DNA from: Thermoplasmata archaeon | Lineage (GTDB): Archaea > Thermoplasmatota > E2 > DHVEG-1 | DNA length: 8,830 nt | Assembly (NCBI GenBank): GCA_003651045.1 | Contig: QMTJ01000033.1 | Location: 1 to 8,830 of the forward strand | Reading direction: 5' to 3' | Shown: piece by piece, positions 1 to 7,493 of the stretch | Numbering within the stretch: position 1 is the stretch's first letter | Layout of the letters: every line of letters starts with the position of its first letter | Position numbers and translations under genes: made by a program | Notes under the pieces: model-generated | Seen by the model: the letters and a program-made list of their open reading frames with translations, nothing else | Databases searched by the model: none | Told to the model about the DNA's origin: nothing

Positions 1-2689
1 GTTGTTACCAGTTTTGCATAATTTTCTAAAATTGAAAGAAAATGAAGCTTATAAAAATCTGAAGGAGAGAGGTATTTTTATCTTGTACGTTACGCCTCTT
101 AGAGCGTTAAATCGGGATATGCTCCGTAGAACTATTGAATGGGGTAAAGAGTTAGGTATTGATATCGCGGTGAGACATGGTGATACATCGCAGAGTGAGA
201 GAGCACGGCAGTCGAAGAATCCTCCAGATATGCTTATTACAACTCCTGAAACTTTTCAAATAATGTTTACAGGTAAGAGATTAAGAGGATATCTTAGAAG
301 TGTGAGATGGGTCATTGTTGATGAAATTCATGAACTTGCTGATGATGAGAGAGGTGCACAGTTTGCTGTGGGTTTAGAAAGACTACACGATTTAACTGTT
401 GAAAACACCCCTAAAGGTTTTCAGAGGATAGGTCTATCAGCTACTATCGGGTCACCTGAGGAAGTAGCAATGTTTCTTGGTGGTTTTGATGAAAATAATC
501 AACCTAGGAATGTTACTATCTTAGAGGTTGATGTTACAAAACTTGTTGATATAAAAGTAGAGTTACCTATTGTTAAAAAAAGTGACTATACGTTTGCGAA
601 TAAACTTCATATCGAACCTGTTTCTTTTGCTTCACTTAGAAGATGTAGGGATTTTATTGATGAACATGTTTCTACCTTGGTTTTTATAAATACTCGTGAT
701 GGTGCAGAGATATTAGCATCACGTTTCCATATGTGGGATGAAAATATACCAGTAGGTGTTCATCATGGTTCACTTTCTAAAATCGCTAGGGTAGAAGCTG
801 AAGAAGATTTCAAACATGGTAGAGTTAAATCACTAATCTGCACATCATCATTAGAACTAGGTATAGATGTTGGTGATACAGATTTCGTAGTTCAATATAA
901 CTCACCTAGAGAAGTTAAAAGGATTCTACAGCGAGTCGGACGTTCTGGTCACCGTGTTGGTAAAATTTCAAAAGGTGTAATTCTCACTACGACCCCTGAG
1001 GATTTAGCCGAGAGCCTGGTTATAGCACGAAAAGCATTAAATGGTGAAATAGAAACATTAAAAATTAGACAAAATCCTTTGTCCGTACTCGCTAATCAAA
1101 TTATATCAGTAACACTCGAATACAACAGGATAAAAACTGGAGAAATATACAATATAATCAAAAGAGCATATCCTTTTCATACGCTCCAAAAGAAAACCTT
1201 TGAAGATGTACTGCAGCAACTCAAAAACCAACGGAGTATATGGGTTGAAGGAGAATATATTACTAAACGTACAAGTTCAAGACATTATTTCCTTGATAAT
1301 ATCTCTATGATCCCAGATGAAAAAACATACATGGCTATTGATATAAGTTCAAGGAAAAAAATAGGTAAACTAGATGAGAGTTTTGTTTTAAACTATGGTT
1401 TCGAAGGAGCAAAGTTTATACTACGTGGTAGACCATGGGTTATTGTAAAAAGAGAAGATGAAGAAATACTGGTTTCTCAATCTAAAGAAATAGGTAACGT
1501 TCCATCATGGACTGGTGAAGACATACCTGTACCGTTCGAGGTTGCAAAGGAAGTAGGGAGACTTAGAAGACTCGTTTCAGATAGTATAGAGATCAAAGAT
1601 TATCCTTGTGATCAAAAAACCTTTAACAAGTTTCTACAACACATCGTTAATCAAAAGAAACAAGGTTTTATTGTTCCAGATGATAAAAACATTACAATAG
1701 ATGTTGAAGATAGAACCATAGTAATAAACTGTTGTTTCGGGACAAAAGTAAACGAAACACTCGGGCGTATTATATCTGCTATACTATCTCAGTCAATTGG
1801 AGAAAGCATAGGTGTCAATAGTGATCCATATAGAATTAACCTAGAATTACCGGGTAGAATCCCAATTAAAAAAATCCGGGATATATTATTTGAGGTAAAA
1901 CCCGAGTCTCTATATCATCTACTTCATACTATCTCAAAAAACTCCACATTTATACGATGGCAGCTTATACACGCAGCTAGAAAATTTGGTGCAATAAAAA
2001 AAGATTTCGACTATAAAAACCTAGGGATACGGAAGCTATTTACACTTTTTGAAAACAGTCTAATATTTGATGAAGCAGTTGACAAAACAATATGGGATAG
2101 AATGGATATAGAAAATACACAAAAAATACTACAGGATATACAAAACGGTGAAATACAAGTTCATATACAAGGTCTTTCACCTTTATCACTCGCAGGTTTA
2201 GAAACAATACGTGGACTTATGGCACCTCAACGTGCAGATAGATCAATCTTGTTAGCTTTAAAAAAACGCCTTGAAGACACGGAGGTTACACTTATATGTA
2301 TCAACTGTAACAAAACTTGGAGTACCCGTGTTAAGAGAGTAGATGACAGACCAAAATGTTCACATTGTGGTGCTATAAAAATCGCTATGGTACCTAGATA
2401 TAACAGTAGCGATATGATAAAACTTTTAAAAAAGAAAAACAGGACAACAAGTGAAACCAAAGAAGTTAGACGTCTTCATAAAAACGCTAGTTTGGTTTTA
2501 AACTATGGAAAACCTGCTATACTAGCTCTTGCAGGTAGAGGCATAGGACCTGATACAGCCATTAGAATACTACGTAAATACAACACAACACAACTTGAAC
2601 GCTCTGAAGAAACCATGATTAAATTCCTACGGGATATACTCAAAGCAGAGGTAAACTATGCAAGAACAAGAGGATTCTGGGAGAATTAA
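1..2689 (+). CDS. Lhr/Ski2-like large ATP-dependent helicase, 5'-truncated by the window edge
   Basis: Superfamily 2 helicase that uses ATP to remodel RNA or DNA. The reading frame begins at base 2 and is open through the left edge. The TTG there is not a credible start, because the Q-motif and Walker A should lie upstream. Visible residues, numbered from base 2, are: TPLRALNRD (31-39, motif Ia), TTPE (80-83), DEIH (107-110, Walker B/motif II), SAT (146-148, motif III), the second RecA domain ending in QRVGRSGHR (310-318, motif VI), a long winged-helix/Lhr-core-like region, and a C-terminal zinc knuckle C766-x2-C769 / C786-x2-C789. A helix-hairpin-helix-like segment around GIGPDTA (847-853) follows. 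DEIH together with this layout fits archaeal Lhr-type or ASH-Ski2-type helicases. The latter are reported to work with aRNase J and the exosome. I cannot decide between the two groups without alignment. Third-position usage shifts from T-rich before about base 1030 to A-rich after it. Confidence 0.95.
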   Translation, partial: LLPVLHNFLKLKENEAYKNLKERGIFILYVTPLRALNRDMLRRTIEWGKELGIDIAVRHGDTSQSERARQSKNPPDMLITTPETFQIMFTGKRLRGYLRSVRWVIVDEIHELADDERGAQFAVGLERLHDLTVENTPKGFQRIGLSATIGSPEEVAMFLGGFDENNQPRNVTILEVDVTKLVDIKVELPIVKKSDYTFANKLHIEPVSFASLRRCRDFIDEHVSTLVFINTRDGAEILASRFHMWDENIPVGVHHGSLSKIARVEAEEDFKHGRVKSLICTSSLELGIDVGDTDFVVQYNSPREVKRILQRVGRSGHRVGKISKGVILTTTPEDLAESLVIARKALNGEIETLKIRQNPLSVLANQIISVTLEYNRIKTGEIYNIIKRAYPFHTLQKKTFEDVLQQLKNQRSIWVEGEYITKRTSSRHYFLDNISMIPDEKTYMAIDISSRKKIGKLDESFVLNYGFEGAKFILRGRPWVIVKREDEEILVSQSKEIGNVPSWTGEDIPVPFEVAKEVGRLRRLVSDSIEIKDYPCDQKTFNKFLQHIVNQKKQGFIVPDDKNITIDVEDRTIVINCCFGTKVNETLGRIISAILSQSIGESIGVNSDPYRINLELPGRIPIKKIRDILFEVKPESLYHLLHTISKNSTFIRWQLIHAARKFGAIKKDFDYKNLGIRKLFTLFENSLIFDEAVDKTIWDRMDIENTQKILQDIQNGEIQVHIQGLSPLSLAGLETIRGLMAPQRADRSILLALKKRLEDTEVTLICINCNKTWSTRVKRVDDRPKCSHCGAIKIAMVPRYNSSDMIKLLKKKNRTTSETKEVRRLHKNASLVLNYGKPAILALAGRGIGPDTAIRILRKYNTTQLERSEETMIKFLRDILKAEVNYARTRGFWEN

Positions 2690-2707
2690 AAAAATCATAG
2701 ATAGAAT

Positions 2708-2724
2708 AAGAAGTTTTAAAAATA
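2708..2724 (+). promoter_or_regulatory. Candidate BRE/TATA element for the three-repeat protein
   Basis: A purine stretch AAGAAG (2708-2713) is followed by TTTTAAAAATA-type sequence (2714-2724), which resembles an archaeal BRE/TATA. It would place transcription start near 2745 and give a leader of about 50 bases. The whole gap 2690-2786 is very AT-rich, so a chance match is easy. The preceding helicase gene could also read through. Confidence 0.3.
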
Positions 2725-2788
2725 TTAACTTGTTTTTGATAAATAAAAAAATAAAAGAAAGAATTTGTGTTTTCAAAAAAAAATAAAT

Positions 2789-2792
2789 GGAG
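2789..2792 (+). promoter_or_regulatory. Shine-Dalgarno site that favours the ATG at 2799
   Basis: GGAG lies 6 bases before the ATG at 2799. The earlier in-frame ATG at 2787 overlaps this region and has only A-rich sequence without an SD in front of it. This favours the downstream start, which shortens the protein by four residues. The four extra residues (MELW) lie outside the repeat pattern. Confidence 0.6.
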
Positions 2793-2798
2793 TTGTGG

Positions 2799-4007
2799 AT
2801 GCCTCAGTTAGAAAACAAAGAACTACTAGAGCAGTTATTAAAATCTACAATAGAAGTAATCGGTAGAAGAACATCTGAGGCATATGCTAATGTTACCATA
2901 GGTTTAGCCTTTCAAGAACTTACAGAAAGATACAGTTTTTTAAAATATGTTAAAATCCAAGGAACACAATATGAAGAAACGTTTGAAATAGTCACAATTC
3001 AAGAAGAAATAAACAACATCGACCCCTTAGAAGTTGGTAAAGCAGCTAGGCATTTTCTAAATAAACTTACAAAAATGATGGGTAAAGACGCAGGTTACTA
3101 TTTCCTCCGAGAAATCAAAGAAAACCTACCATCAAACTATGAAAAAACTATCAAAGAAATAGGTGTTGATTTAGACTACCTGCAAATGGAGTTTATAACA
3201 GAAGTAAAAGAATCTTTCAAGTTTCAAATTGAAAACTCTGAGATACTGAAATACATGATCACCATCCTATTTGAAATCCTGGATAGAAGTGAAGGAAGAG
3301 ACTCTGCCTATAACATTTTGAATGAACTCATTCAAAGACTCACTATAGAACATCCTGTGTTGAAACATGTTAAAATCAATGATATACGAGCTGTTCAAGG
3401 TGTTGACATTGTAACAGTTAATCTAGATGTTGACAATGTAGCATCGACACAGGTAGGTGTTGCGATCCAGAAAGTTATACAAGAAATTAATAACTTGTTA
3501 GAAGAAAAAGGAGATCATTCTTTTGTTGAAAAACTAAAAGAAAATATTAATGTGGATTATAATCTTAAACTACGTGATGTTGGTGTAAACCTTGATGTGA
3601 TTAAGGTAAGTCAAAGTCTTATTGTGAAACATGTTATAAAAGCATTAGTTGAAATATTAAGTGAATCAAGTAGTAAGAACTATGCAGTTGTTTTAGTAAA
3701 TAATGTTCTTAGGAAATATGATAAAAAATTTGAGTTTTTAAAAGAGATAAAACTTGAAAGTACAAGTTTTTCTCAGAATGATAATGGTATAGATATCCCC
3801 TCTGTTATTGATTCAGTTCGAGCATCTGAACTTGGTAGAAGTATCCAGAGGATTATTGAGGATATTTCTATCTCACTTGGTGAAGATGCTGGTAGATATT
3901 TTATTGACAAACTTAAAAAACGCCTCGGTAAAGCTTATCTCCTTAGAATCGAGGAGTTAGGTGTTAACCTGCATATGATTGAGTTGAAACGTAATCTAAT
4001 GTGGTGA
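2799..4007 (+). CDS. Unrecognised protein of three tandem ~125-residue repeats
   Basis: I do not recognise this family. The 402-residue protein (406 if the ATG at 2787 is used) has no signal peptide, membrane segment or Cys cluster, and is rich in Glu and Lys. It consists of three diverged copies, roughly bases 2820-3194, 3240-3614 and 3618-3992. Each copy has a leading helix, then (F/V)LK-x-(V/I)K(I/L), a strand-rich stretch, (V/L)G-x-(A/S) opening a long helix, an acidic/aromatic helix, and GV(D/N)L as the closing motif. Equivalent motifs are 140 and then 126 residues apart. Copies 1 and 3 share a Gly-Lys/Glu-Asp-Ala-Gly turn before the last helices (GKDAG, GEDAG). Copy 2 lacks it and has EKGDHS there. 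The start at 2799 is chosen for its GGAG six bases upstream. A soluble, mostly alpha-helical scaffold or sensor is possible, but that is inference. It stands as a single transcription unit between the helicase and the mevalonate operon. Confidence 0.88.
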   Translation: MPQLENKELLEQLLKSTIEVIGRRTSEAYANVTIGLAFQELTERYSFLKYVKIQGTQYEETFEIVTIQEEINNIDPLEVGKAARHFLNKLTKMMGKDAGYYFLREIKENLPSNYEKTIKEIGVDLDYLQMEFITEVKESFKFQIENSEILKYMITILFEILDRSEGRDSAYNILNELIQRLTIEHPVLKHVKINDIRAVQGVDIVTVNLDVDNVASTQVGVAIQKVIQEINNLLEEKGDHSFVEKLKENINVDYNLKLRDVGVNLDVIKVSQSLIVKHVIKALVEILSESSSKNYAVVLVNNVLRKYDKKFEFLKEIKLESTSFSQNDNGIDIPSVIDSVRASELGRSIQRIIEDISISLGEDAGRYFIDKLKKRLGKAYLLRIEELGVNLHMIELKRNLMW

Positions 4008-4011
4008 ATAT

Positions 4012-4041
4012 AAACAGGTTAAAAGTTTTCCTTAACTGTTT
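4012..4041 (+). terminator. Bulged hairpin after the three-repeat gene
   Basis: The left arm AAACAGGTTAA (4012-4022) pairs with TTAACTGTTT (4032-4041) to give about ten base pairs with one bulged G and a 9-base loop. It begins five bases after the stop codon. Only a weak pyrimidine run (CCCCCTTTT, ending near 4060) follows. It may terminate transcription or protect the 3' end; archaeal terminators more often rely on oligo-T alone. Confidence 0.5.
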
Positions 4042-4092
4042 GTATCAAAAACCCCCTTTTATTACGTTAATAAACGATAAATAAATCGACAA

Positions 4093-4104
4093 TTTTAAGT
4101 ATAT
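4093..4104 (+). promoter_or_regulatory. Candidate TATA element of the mevalonate operon
   Basis: TTTTAAGTATAT lies about 35-45 bases before the HMG-CoA synthase ATG. Initiation would fall near 4123, leaving a leader of roughly 15 bases that still includes AGGG (4126-4129). An imperfect inverted repeat, CGAT-AAATAA-ATCG (4075-4088), sits just upstream where a regulator could bind. This is the only gap of any size ahead of the five-gene cluster. Confidence 0.45.
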
Positions 4105-4138
4105 CTCTTTGTTTTTCTTTAACTTAGGGTAATAAACT

Positions 4139-5188
4139 ATGAAAAACGTAGGAATTGTAAGCTATGGAGCATATATCCCAAAAATCAGGATAAAAACCGA
4201 GGACATCGCAAAAGCATGGGGGAAAGACCCTGAAACAATTTCAAAAGGTTTAGGAATAATAGAGAAATCAGTACCAACCTTAGATCAAGATGTTGCAACC
4301 ATCTCCGTAGAAGCCGCTAGAGCCGCTTTAAAAAGATGCAGAATAAACCCACAAGATATAGGCGCGATATACGTAGGTAGCGAATCTCACCCATATGCTG
4401 TTAAACCTACTGGTACAATCGTCGCTGAAGCCATCGGCGCAACACCCATTATAAAAGTAGCAGATTACGAATTCGCATGTAAAGCAGGAACAGCAGCTAT
4501 ACAAACATGCATGGCACTAGTAAAATCTAAGATGATCAAATATGGTATAGCAATTGGATCAGACACATCCCAAGCAGCACCAGGTGACGCCTTAGAATAC
4601 GCAGCTAGCGCTGGAGGAGCAGCTTTTATCATCGGTGGAGACAACATTATCGCTAAAATCAACGAAACCTGCTCATTCACTACTGACACACCTGACTTCT
4701 GGAGAAGAGAAGGACGAAAATACCCTGCACATGGTGGTAGATTCACCGGTGGTCCAGCATATTTTAGACATATAATAAGCAACGCAAAAAACCTCATGGA
4801 AAAGACAGGTACAAAACCAGAAGATTACAATTATGCAATATTTCATCAACCCAATGGTAAATTCCCCCTACGCGTAGCGAAAATGCTAGGTTTCATACCT
4901 GAACAAGTCAAACAAGGACTCCTTTGCCCATACGTGGGTAACACCTACTCTGGTGCAACAATGATCGGCCTCTCCTCAGTATTAGATGTAGCAAAACCTG
5001 GTGAAAGAATATTACTCGCAAGCTATGGTTCAGGAGCCGGTAGCGACGCCTTCGATATAACAGTAACTGATTTAATATCAGAACTCCCACGTAACAATGC
5101 TCCTCTTATCTCTGATTTCCTAAACAATAAAGAATACATTGACTACGCAGTATATGCAAAATATAGAGATTTATTATATTATGACTAA
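4139..5188 (+). CDS. Hydroxymethylglutaryl-CoA synthase (archaeal type)
   Basis: Condenses acetyl-CoA with acetoacetyl-CoA to HMG-CoA, the committed entry to the mevalonate pathway for archaeal isoprenoid lipids. It is cytosolic. The 349 residues match the usual archaeal length of about 345-350. The thiolase-fold active site is complete: Glu82 in GSESHP, nucleophilic Cys114 in EFACKAGT, and His236 in FHQPNGKFP. Glycine-rich GSGAGSDAF (297-305) near the C-terminus also fits the family, as does the N-terminal VGIVSYGAYIP. The ATG at 4139 has AGGG nine bases upstream and lies in the expected position. Thiolase and DUF35 genes follow within a few bases. This is the widespread archaeal order, and the three products are known to form a substrate-channelling complex. 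Identification is secure. Confidence 0.97.
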   Translation: MKNVGIVSYGAYIPKIRIKTEDIAKAWGKDPETISKGLGIIEKSVPTLDQDVATISVEAARAALKRCRINPQDIGAIYVGSESHPYAVKPTGTIVAEAIGATPIIKVADYEFACKAGTAAIQTCMALVKSKMIKYGIAIGSDTSQAAPGDALEYAASAGGAAFIIGGDNIIAKINETCSFTTDTPDFWRREGRKYPAHGGRFTGGPAYFRHIISNAKNLMEKTGTKPEDYNYAIFHQPNGKFPLRVAKMLGFIPEQVKQGLLCPYVGNTYSGATMIGLSSVLDVAKPGERILLASYGSGAGSDAFDITVTDLISELPRNNAPLISDFLNNKEYIDYAVYAKYRDLLYYD

Positions 5189-5189
5189 A

Positions 5190-5193
5190 GAGG
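5190..5193 (+). promoter_or_regulatory. Shine-Dalgarno site that sets the thiolase start at 5203
   Basis: GAGG lies 9 bases before ATG 5203 but directly abuts the earlier in-frame ATG at 5194, so it cannot serve the latter. The resulting N-terminus MRDVAVIGIG is typical of archaeal thiolases. Confidence 0.65.
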
Positions 5194-5202
5194 ATGAAAA
5201 CT

Positions 5203-6369
5203 ATGAGAGATGTAGCTGTAATTGGTATTGGTTTAACCAAATTTGGCGAACTATGGGATAAATCATTCCGTAATCTAATAGCCGAAGCAGGTTCAAAAGC
5301 AATCCTTGACTCAGGAATTAGTGGAAAAGAAATCGACGCACTCTATGTCGGATCCATGAGCGCAGGTAGATTCATAGGACAAGAACACGTTGGTGCACTA
5401 GTCGCAGATAGCTCAGGTTTTGCACATATGCACATACCATCGATTAGAGTAGAAAGCGCTGATGCATCAGGTGGTCTCGCTTTTAGACAAGGATATTTCT
5501 CCGTAGCATCAGGTATGAATGATATCGTAGTAATAGGTGGTGTTGAAAAGATGACAGATGTGATCGGTGCTGAAGCTACAGATACCCTTGCTACCAGCCT
5601 AGATCAAGAATGGGAAGCATTCTTCGGCTCCACATTAGCAGGTACATATGCTATGATAGCTACTAAACATATGCATGATTACGGTACCACAAGAGAACAA
5701 CTCGCTCAAGTAGCGGTTAAAAACCATGCAAATGGTGCTCTCAACCCATATGCACAGTTTAAAAGACCGATATCACTTGAAAACGTTTTAAAAGCACCTA
5801 TGGAAGCATATCCTCTTACCATGATGGATTGTTCGCCAGTAAGTGATGGAGCAGCAGCATTAGTTCTATGTGCAGCTGAAAAAGCAAAAAAATACACAGA
5901 CAAACCTATAAAAATCATCGGCTCTGGGCAAGCATCTGATACATTACCACTTCACGGTAGAAAAAACATATGCATCTTTGAATCAACAGTTTATGCCGCT
6001 AAAATGGCATATAAACAAGCAGGGATTAAACCCAAGGATGTAGATGTAGTAGAAGTACACGATAGTTATACTATAGGTGAAATACTCGCAATTGAAGATT
6101 TAGGTTTCGTAAAAAAAGGAGAAGGTGGTAAAGCAGTTGAAAACAAAATCACTACTTTTGATGGAGAGATACCAGTTAACCCTAGTGGTGGTTTAAAAGC
6201 TAAAGGACACCCCTTAGGTGCTACTGGTGTAGCGCAGATAGCTGAAATAGTAATGCAACTCCGTGGTGAAGCAGATAAAAGACAAATAAAAAATGCAAAA
6301 ATTGGTCTCGCTCATAATGTAGGTGGAGCAGGTGCCACCTGTCTCGTTCACATACTGGAGGCGATGTAA
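5203..6369 (+). CDS. Acetoacetyl-CoA thiolase of the SCP2/archaeal type, with catalytic Cys positions replaced
   Basis: Expected role: condense two acetyl-CoA to acetoacetyl-CoA and hand it to the adjacent HMG-CoA synthase. The 388-residue protein (391 from ATG 5194) carries family landmarks along its whole length: MRDVAVIGIG at the start, GVEKMTD (113-119), DCSPVSDGAAA (209-219), HDSYTIGEI (286-294), GGLKAKGHPLGATG (329-342) and HNVGGAGAT (371-379). Two key residues are unexpected. The nucleophile block, normally xCASGG, reads ADASGG with Asp87 (codon 5461-5463). The HDCF block reads HDSY, with Ser288. His286 and His336 (GHP) remain. Either this clade uses a changed mechanism, or the protein is a structural partner without thiolase activity. 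The gene starts 14 bases after the synthase stop and ends 3 bases before DUF35. The family call is firm; the enzymatic activity is open. Confidence 0.93.
   Translation: MRDVAVIGIGLTKFGELWDKSFRNLIAEAGSKAILDSGISGKEIDALYVGSMSAGRFIGQEHVGALVADSSGFAHMHIPSIRVESADASGGLAFRQGYFSVASGMNDIVVIGGVEKMTDVIGAEATDTLATSLDQEWEAFFGSTLAGTYAMIATKHMHDYGTTREQLAQVAVKNHANGALNPYAQFKRPISLENVLKAPMEAYPLTMMDCSPVSDGAAALVLCAAEKAKKYTDKPIKIIGSGQASDTLPLHGRKNICIFESTVYAAKMAYKQAGIKPKDVDVVEVHDSYTIGEILAIEDLGFVKKGEGGKAVENKITTFDGEIPVNPSGGLKAKGHPLGATGVAQIAEIVMQLRGEADKRQIKNAKIGLAHNVGGAGATCLVHILEAM
6357..6361 (+). promoter_or_regulatory. Shine-Dalgarno site of the DUF35 gene inside the thiolase 3' end
   Basis: GGAGG falls in the last codons of the thiolase gene, 11 bases before ATG 6373. 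This supports translation of DUF35 from the same transcript. Confidence 0.6.
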
Positions 6370-6372
6370 AAA

Positions 6373-6792
6373 ATGGTAAATGGAGCTGTACCACGTTTCT
6401 GGCGTGAAATACCGCAAAGATACAATCTAATAGGGAATCAATGCGGGGTTTGTAAAAAAATTTTTTTCCCACCTAGAGAATCATGTCCAGAATGCCGGAG
6501 GAAAAGTATAGGTAAAATGAAAGATATAAAACTCAGCGGTAAAGGTAAACTAGTTACGTATTCTATAATACATGCTGCTCCTAAAAACTTTGAAGGACAG
6601 ATACCTTACCCTATTGGTATAATAGAGTTAGATGAAGGACCAAGGCTTACTGCTCAGATTGTGGACTGTAAAATCGATGATATAAAAATTGGTATGAAAC
6701 TAGAGTCAACATTCCGTAAAATACAACAGGATGGATATATTGGTGCTATCTACTATGGGTATAAATTTAAACCTTTAGAGGATAAAAAATGA
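6373..6792 (+). CDS. DUF35 zinc-ribbon/OB-fold protein, bridge of the thiolase-HMG-CoA synthase complex
   Basis: Small acyl-CoA-associated protein of the DUF35 (OB-fold nucleic-acid-binding-like) family, 139 residues, which is a normal length. An N-terminal helix with PRFWREIPQRY (7-17) precedes a rubredoxin-like zinc ribbon, C24-x2-C27 / C38-x2-C41. An OB-type beta region follows, with GKGKLVTYSIIHAAP (56-70) and PIGIIELDEGPRLTAQIVD (80-98). In the known archaeal complex this protein holds thiolase and HMG-CoA synthase together and shapes a shared CoA site. The same role is inferred here from gene order. It starts 3 bases after the thiolase stop, and its TGA overlaps the ATG of the next gene. 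All four zinc ligands are intact, so the scaffold is probably functional even though the thiolase active site is altered. Confidence 0.95.
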   Translation: MVNGAVPRFWREIPQRYNLIGNQCGVCKKIFFPPRESCPECRRKSIGKMKDIKLSGKGKLVTYSIIHAAPKNFEGQIPYPIGIIELDEGPRLTAQIVDCKIDDIKIGMKLESTFRKIQQDGYIGAIYYGYKFKPLEDKK

Positions 6793-7493
6793 ATATAAAA
6801 GATGCTCTCTCTGAAAAAATAGCTGGGGAGATAACACTTAGTCCTAAACCTGGTCAAACTATTCGTAAATGGCGTAGTATTTTTGGTATTAGTCAAACTG
6901 ATCTCGCTAAATATTTAAAACTTTCACCTAGTGTCATTAGCGACTATGAATCAGGTCGTCGTAAATCCCCTGGTATACAGACAGTTAAACGAATAATTGA
7001 AGCATTTATTGAAATCGATGAAAAACATGGTGGAAAGGTTTTACATCAATATGATTCTATGATTGAGACACAGGAAGGTATACTTGAAATCATGGAGTAT
7101 CCTTTTACTATACCAGCTGAACGTTTTATCAAAGAGATAGAGGGCAAGGTTTTAACTACTAACGAGCTGGGTCTTAAAAAAAGTGTGAAAGGTTTTACTC
7201 TTGTTGATAGTGTTAAAACTATTGAAACACTTAATTCAGGTGATTACAACCGTCTTTATGGTTGGAGTACTGAACGAGCTATTGTTTTCACAGGTATACG
7301 TTATGGCCGTAGTCCTATGATTGCTATTCGTGTACATCCTGTTAAACCAACTGTTGTTGTGTATCATAGACCTGGTTCTGTTGATTCTCTTGCTATTAAA
7401 CTCGCTGATCGTGAAAACATACCATTGGTAGTTACTAATCTCCCACTTGAGGATTTGAAGAAAAGACTTGTGAAACTTGGCGAGGGGGAATAA
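6789..7493 (+). CDS. XRE-family transcriptional regulator with an archaeal C-terminal domain
   Basis: DNA-binding protein of 234 residues. Residues about 23-76 form a Cro/C1-type helix-turn-helix: GQTIRKWRSIFGISQTDLA leads into the recognition region SPSVISDYESGRRKSP (46-61). The C-terminal part (about 100-234) has alternating strands and helices, including YGWSTERAIVFTGIRYGRSP (157-176) and VYHRPGSVDSLAIKLADREN (191-210). It looks like a ligand-sensing or dimerisation domain, but I cannot name it. The ATG overlaps the DUF35 stop (ATGA), and AGAGG lies 7 bases upstream, so translation is likely coupled. Its place inside the mevalonate operon suggests that it regulates these genes or senses an isoprenoid/acyl-CoA signal. 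That is inference, as position alone shows only co-expression. Codons are more T-ending than those of the two CoA enzymes upstream. Confidence 0.9.
   Translation: MNIKDALSEKIAGEITLSPKPGQTIRKWRSIFGISQTDLAKYLKLSPSVISDYESGRRKSPGIQTVKRIIEAFIEIDEKHGGKVLHQYDSMIETQEGILEIMEYPFTIPAERFIKEIEGKVLTTNELGLKKSVKGFTLVDSVKTIETLNSGDYNRLYGWSTERAIVFTGIRYGRSPMIAIRVHPVKPTVVVYHRPGSVDSLAIKLADRENIPLVVTNLPLEDLKKRLVKLGEGE

Noticed and set aside
2..4. TTG as the start codon of the helicase
   Set aside because: The frame is open through the window edge and the family needs a Walker A segment upstream, so the gene is truncated rather than starting here.
2227..2460. 77-residue minus-strand frame with a hydrophobic N-terminus
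   Set aside because: It is the complement of the Lys-rich, zinc-knuckle part of the helicase. AAA codons read in reverse give Phe runs that mimic a membrane segment.
3095..3194. V4R/Bet3-like or sensor-domain identity for the repeat protein
   Set aside because: The helix pattern with a DAG turn is only vaguely similar, and no diagnostic motif could be matched, so no family was assigned.
4465..4797. 110-residue open frame on the minus strand
   Set aside because: It lies entirely inside the HMG-CoA synthase gene, its translation matches no family I know, and it has no SD or promoter of its own. It is an antisense shadow.
5194..5202. Earlier in-frame ATG as the thiolase start
   Set aside because: The only SD (GAGG 5190-5193) touches this ATG with no spacing, while it is 9 bases from ATG 5203, whose N-terminus fits the family. 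It remains possible but less likely.
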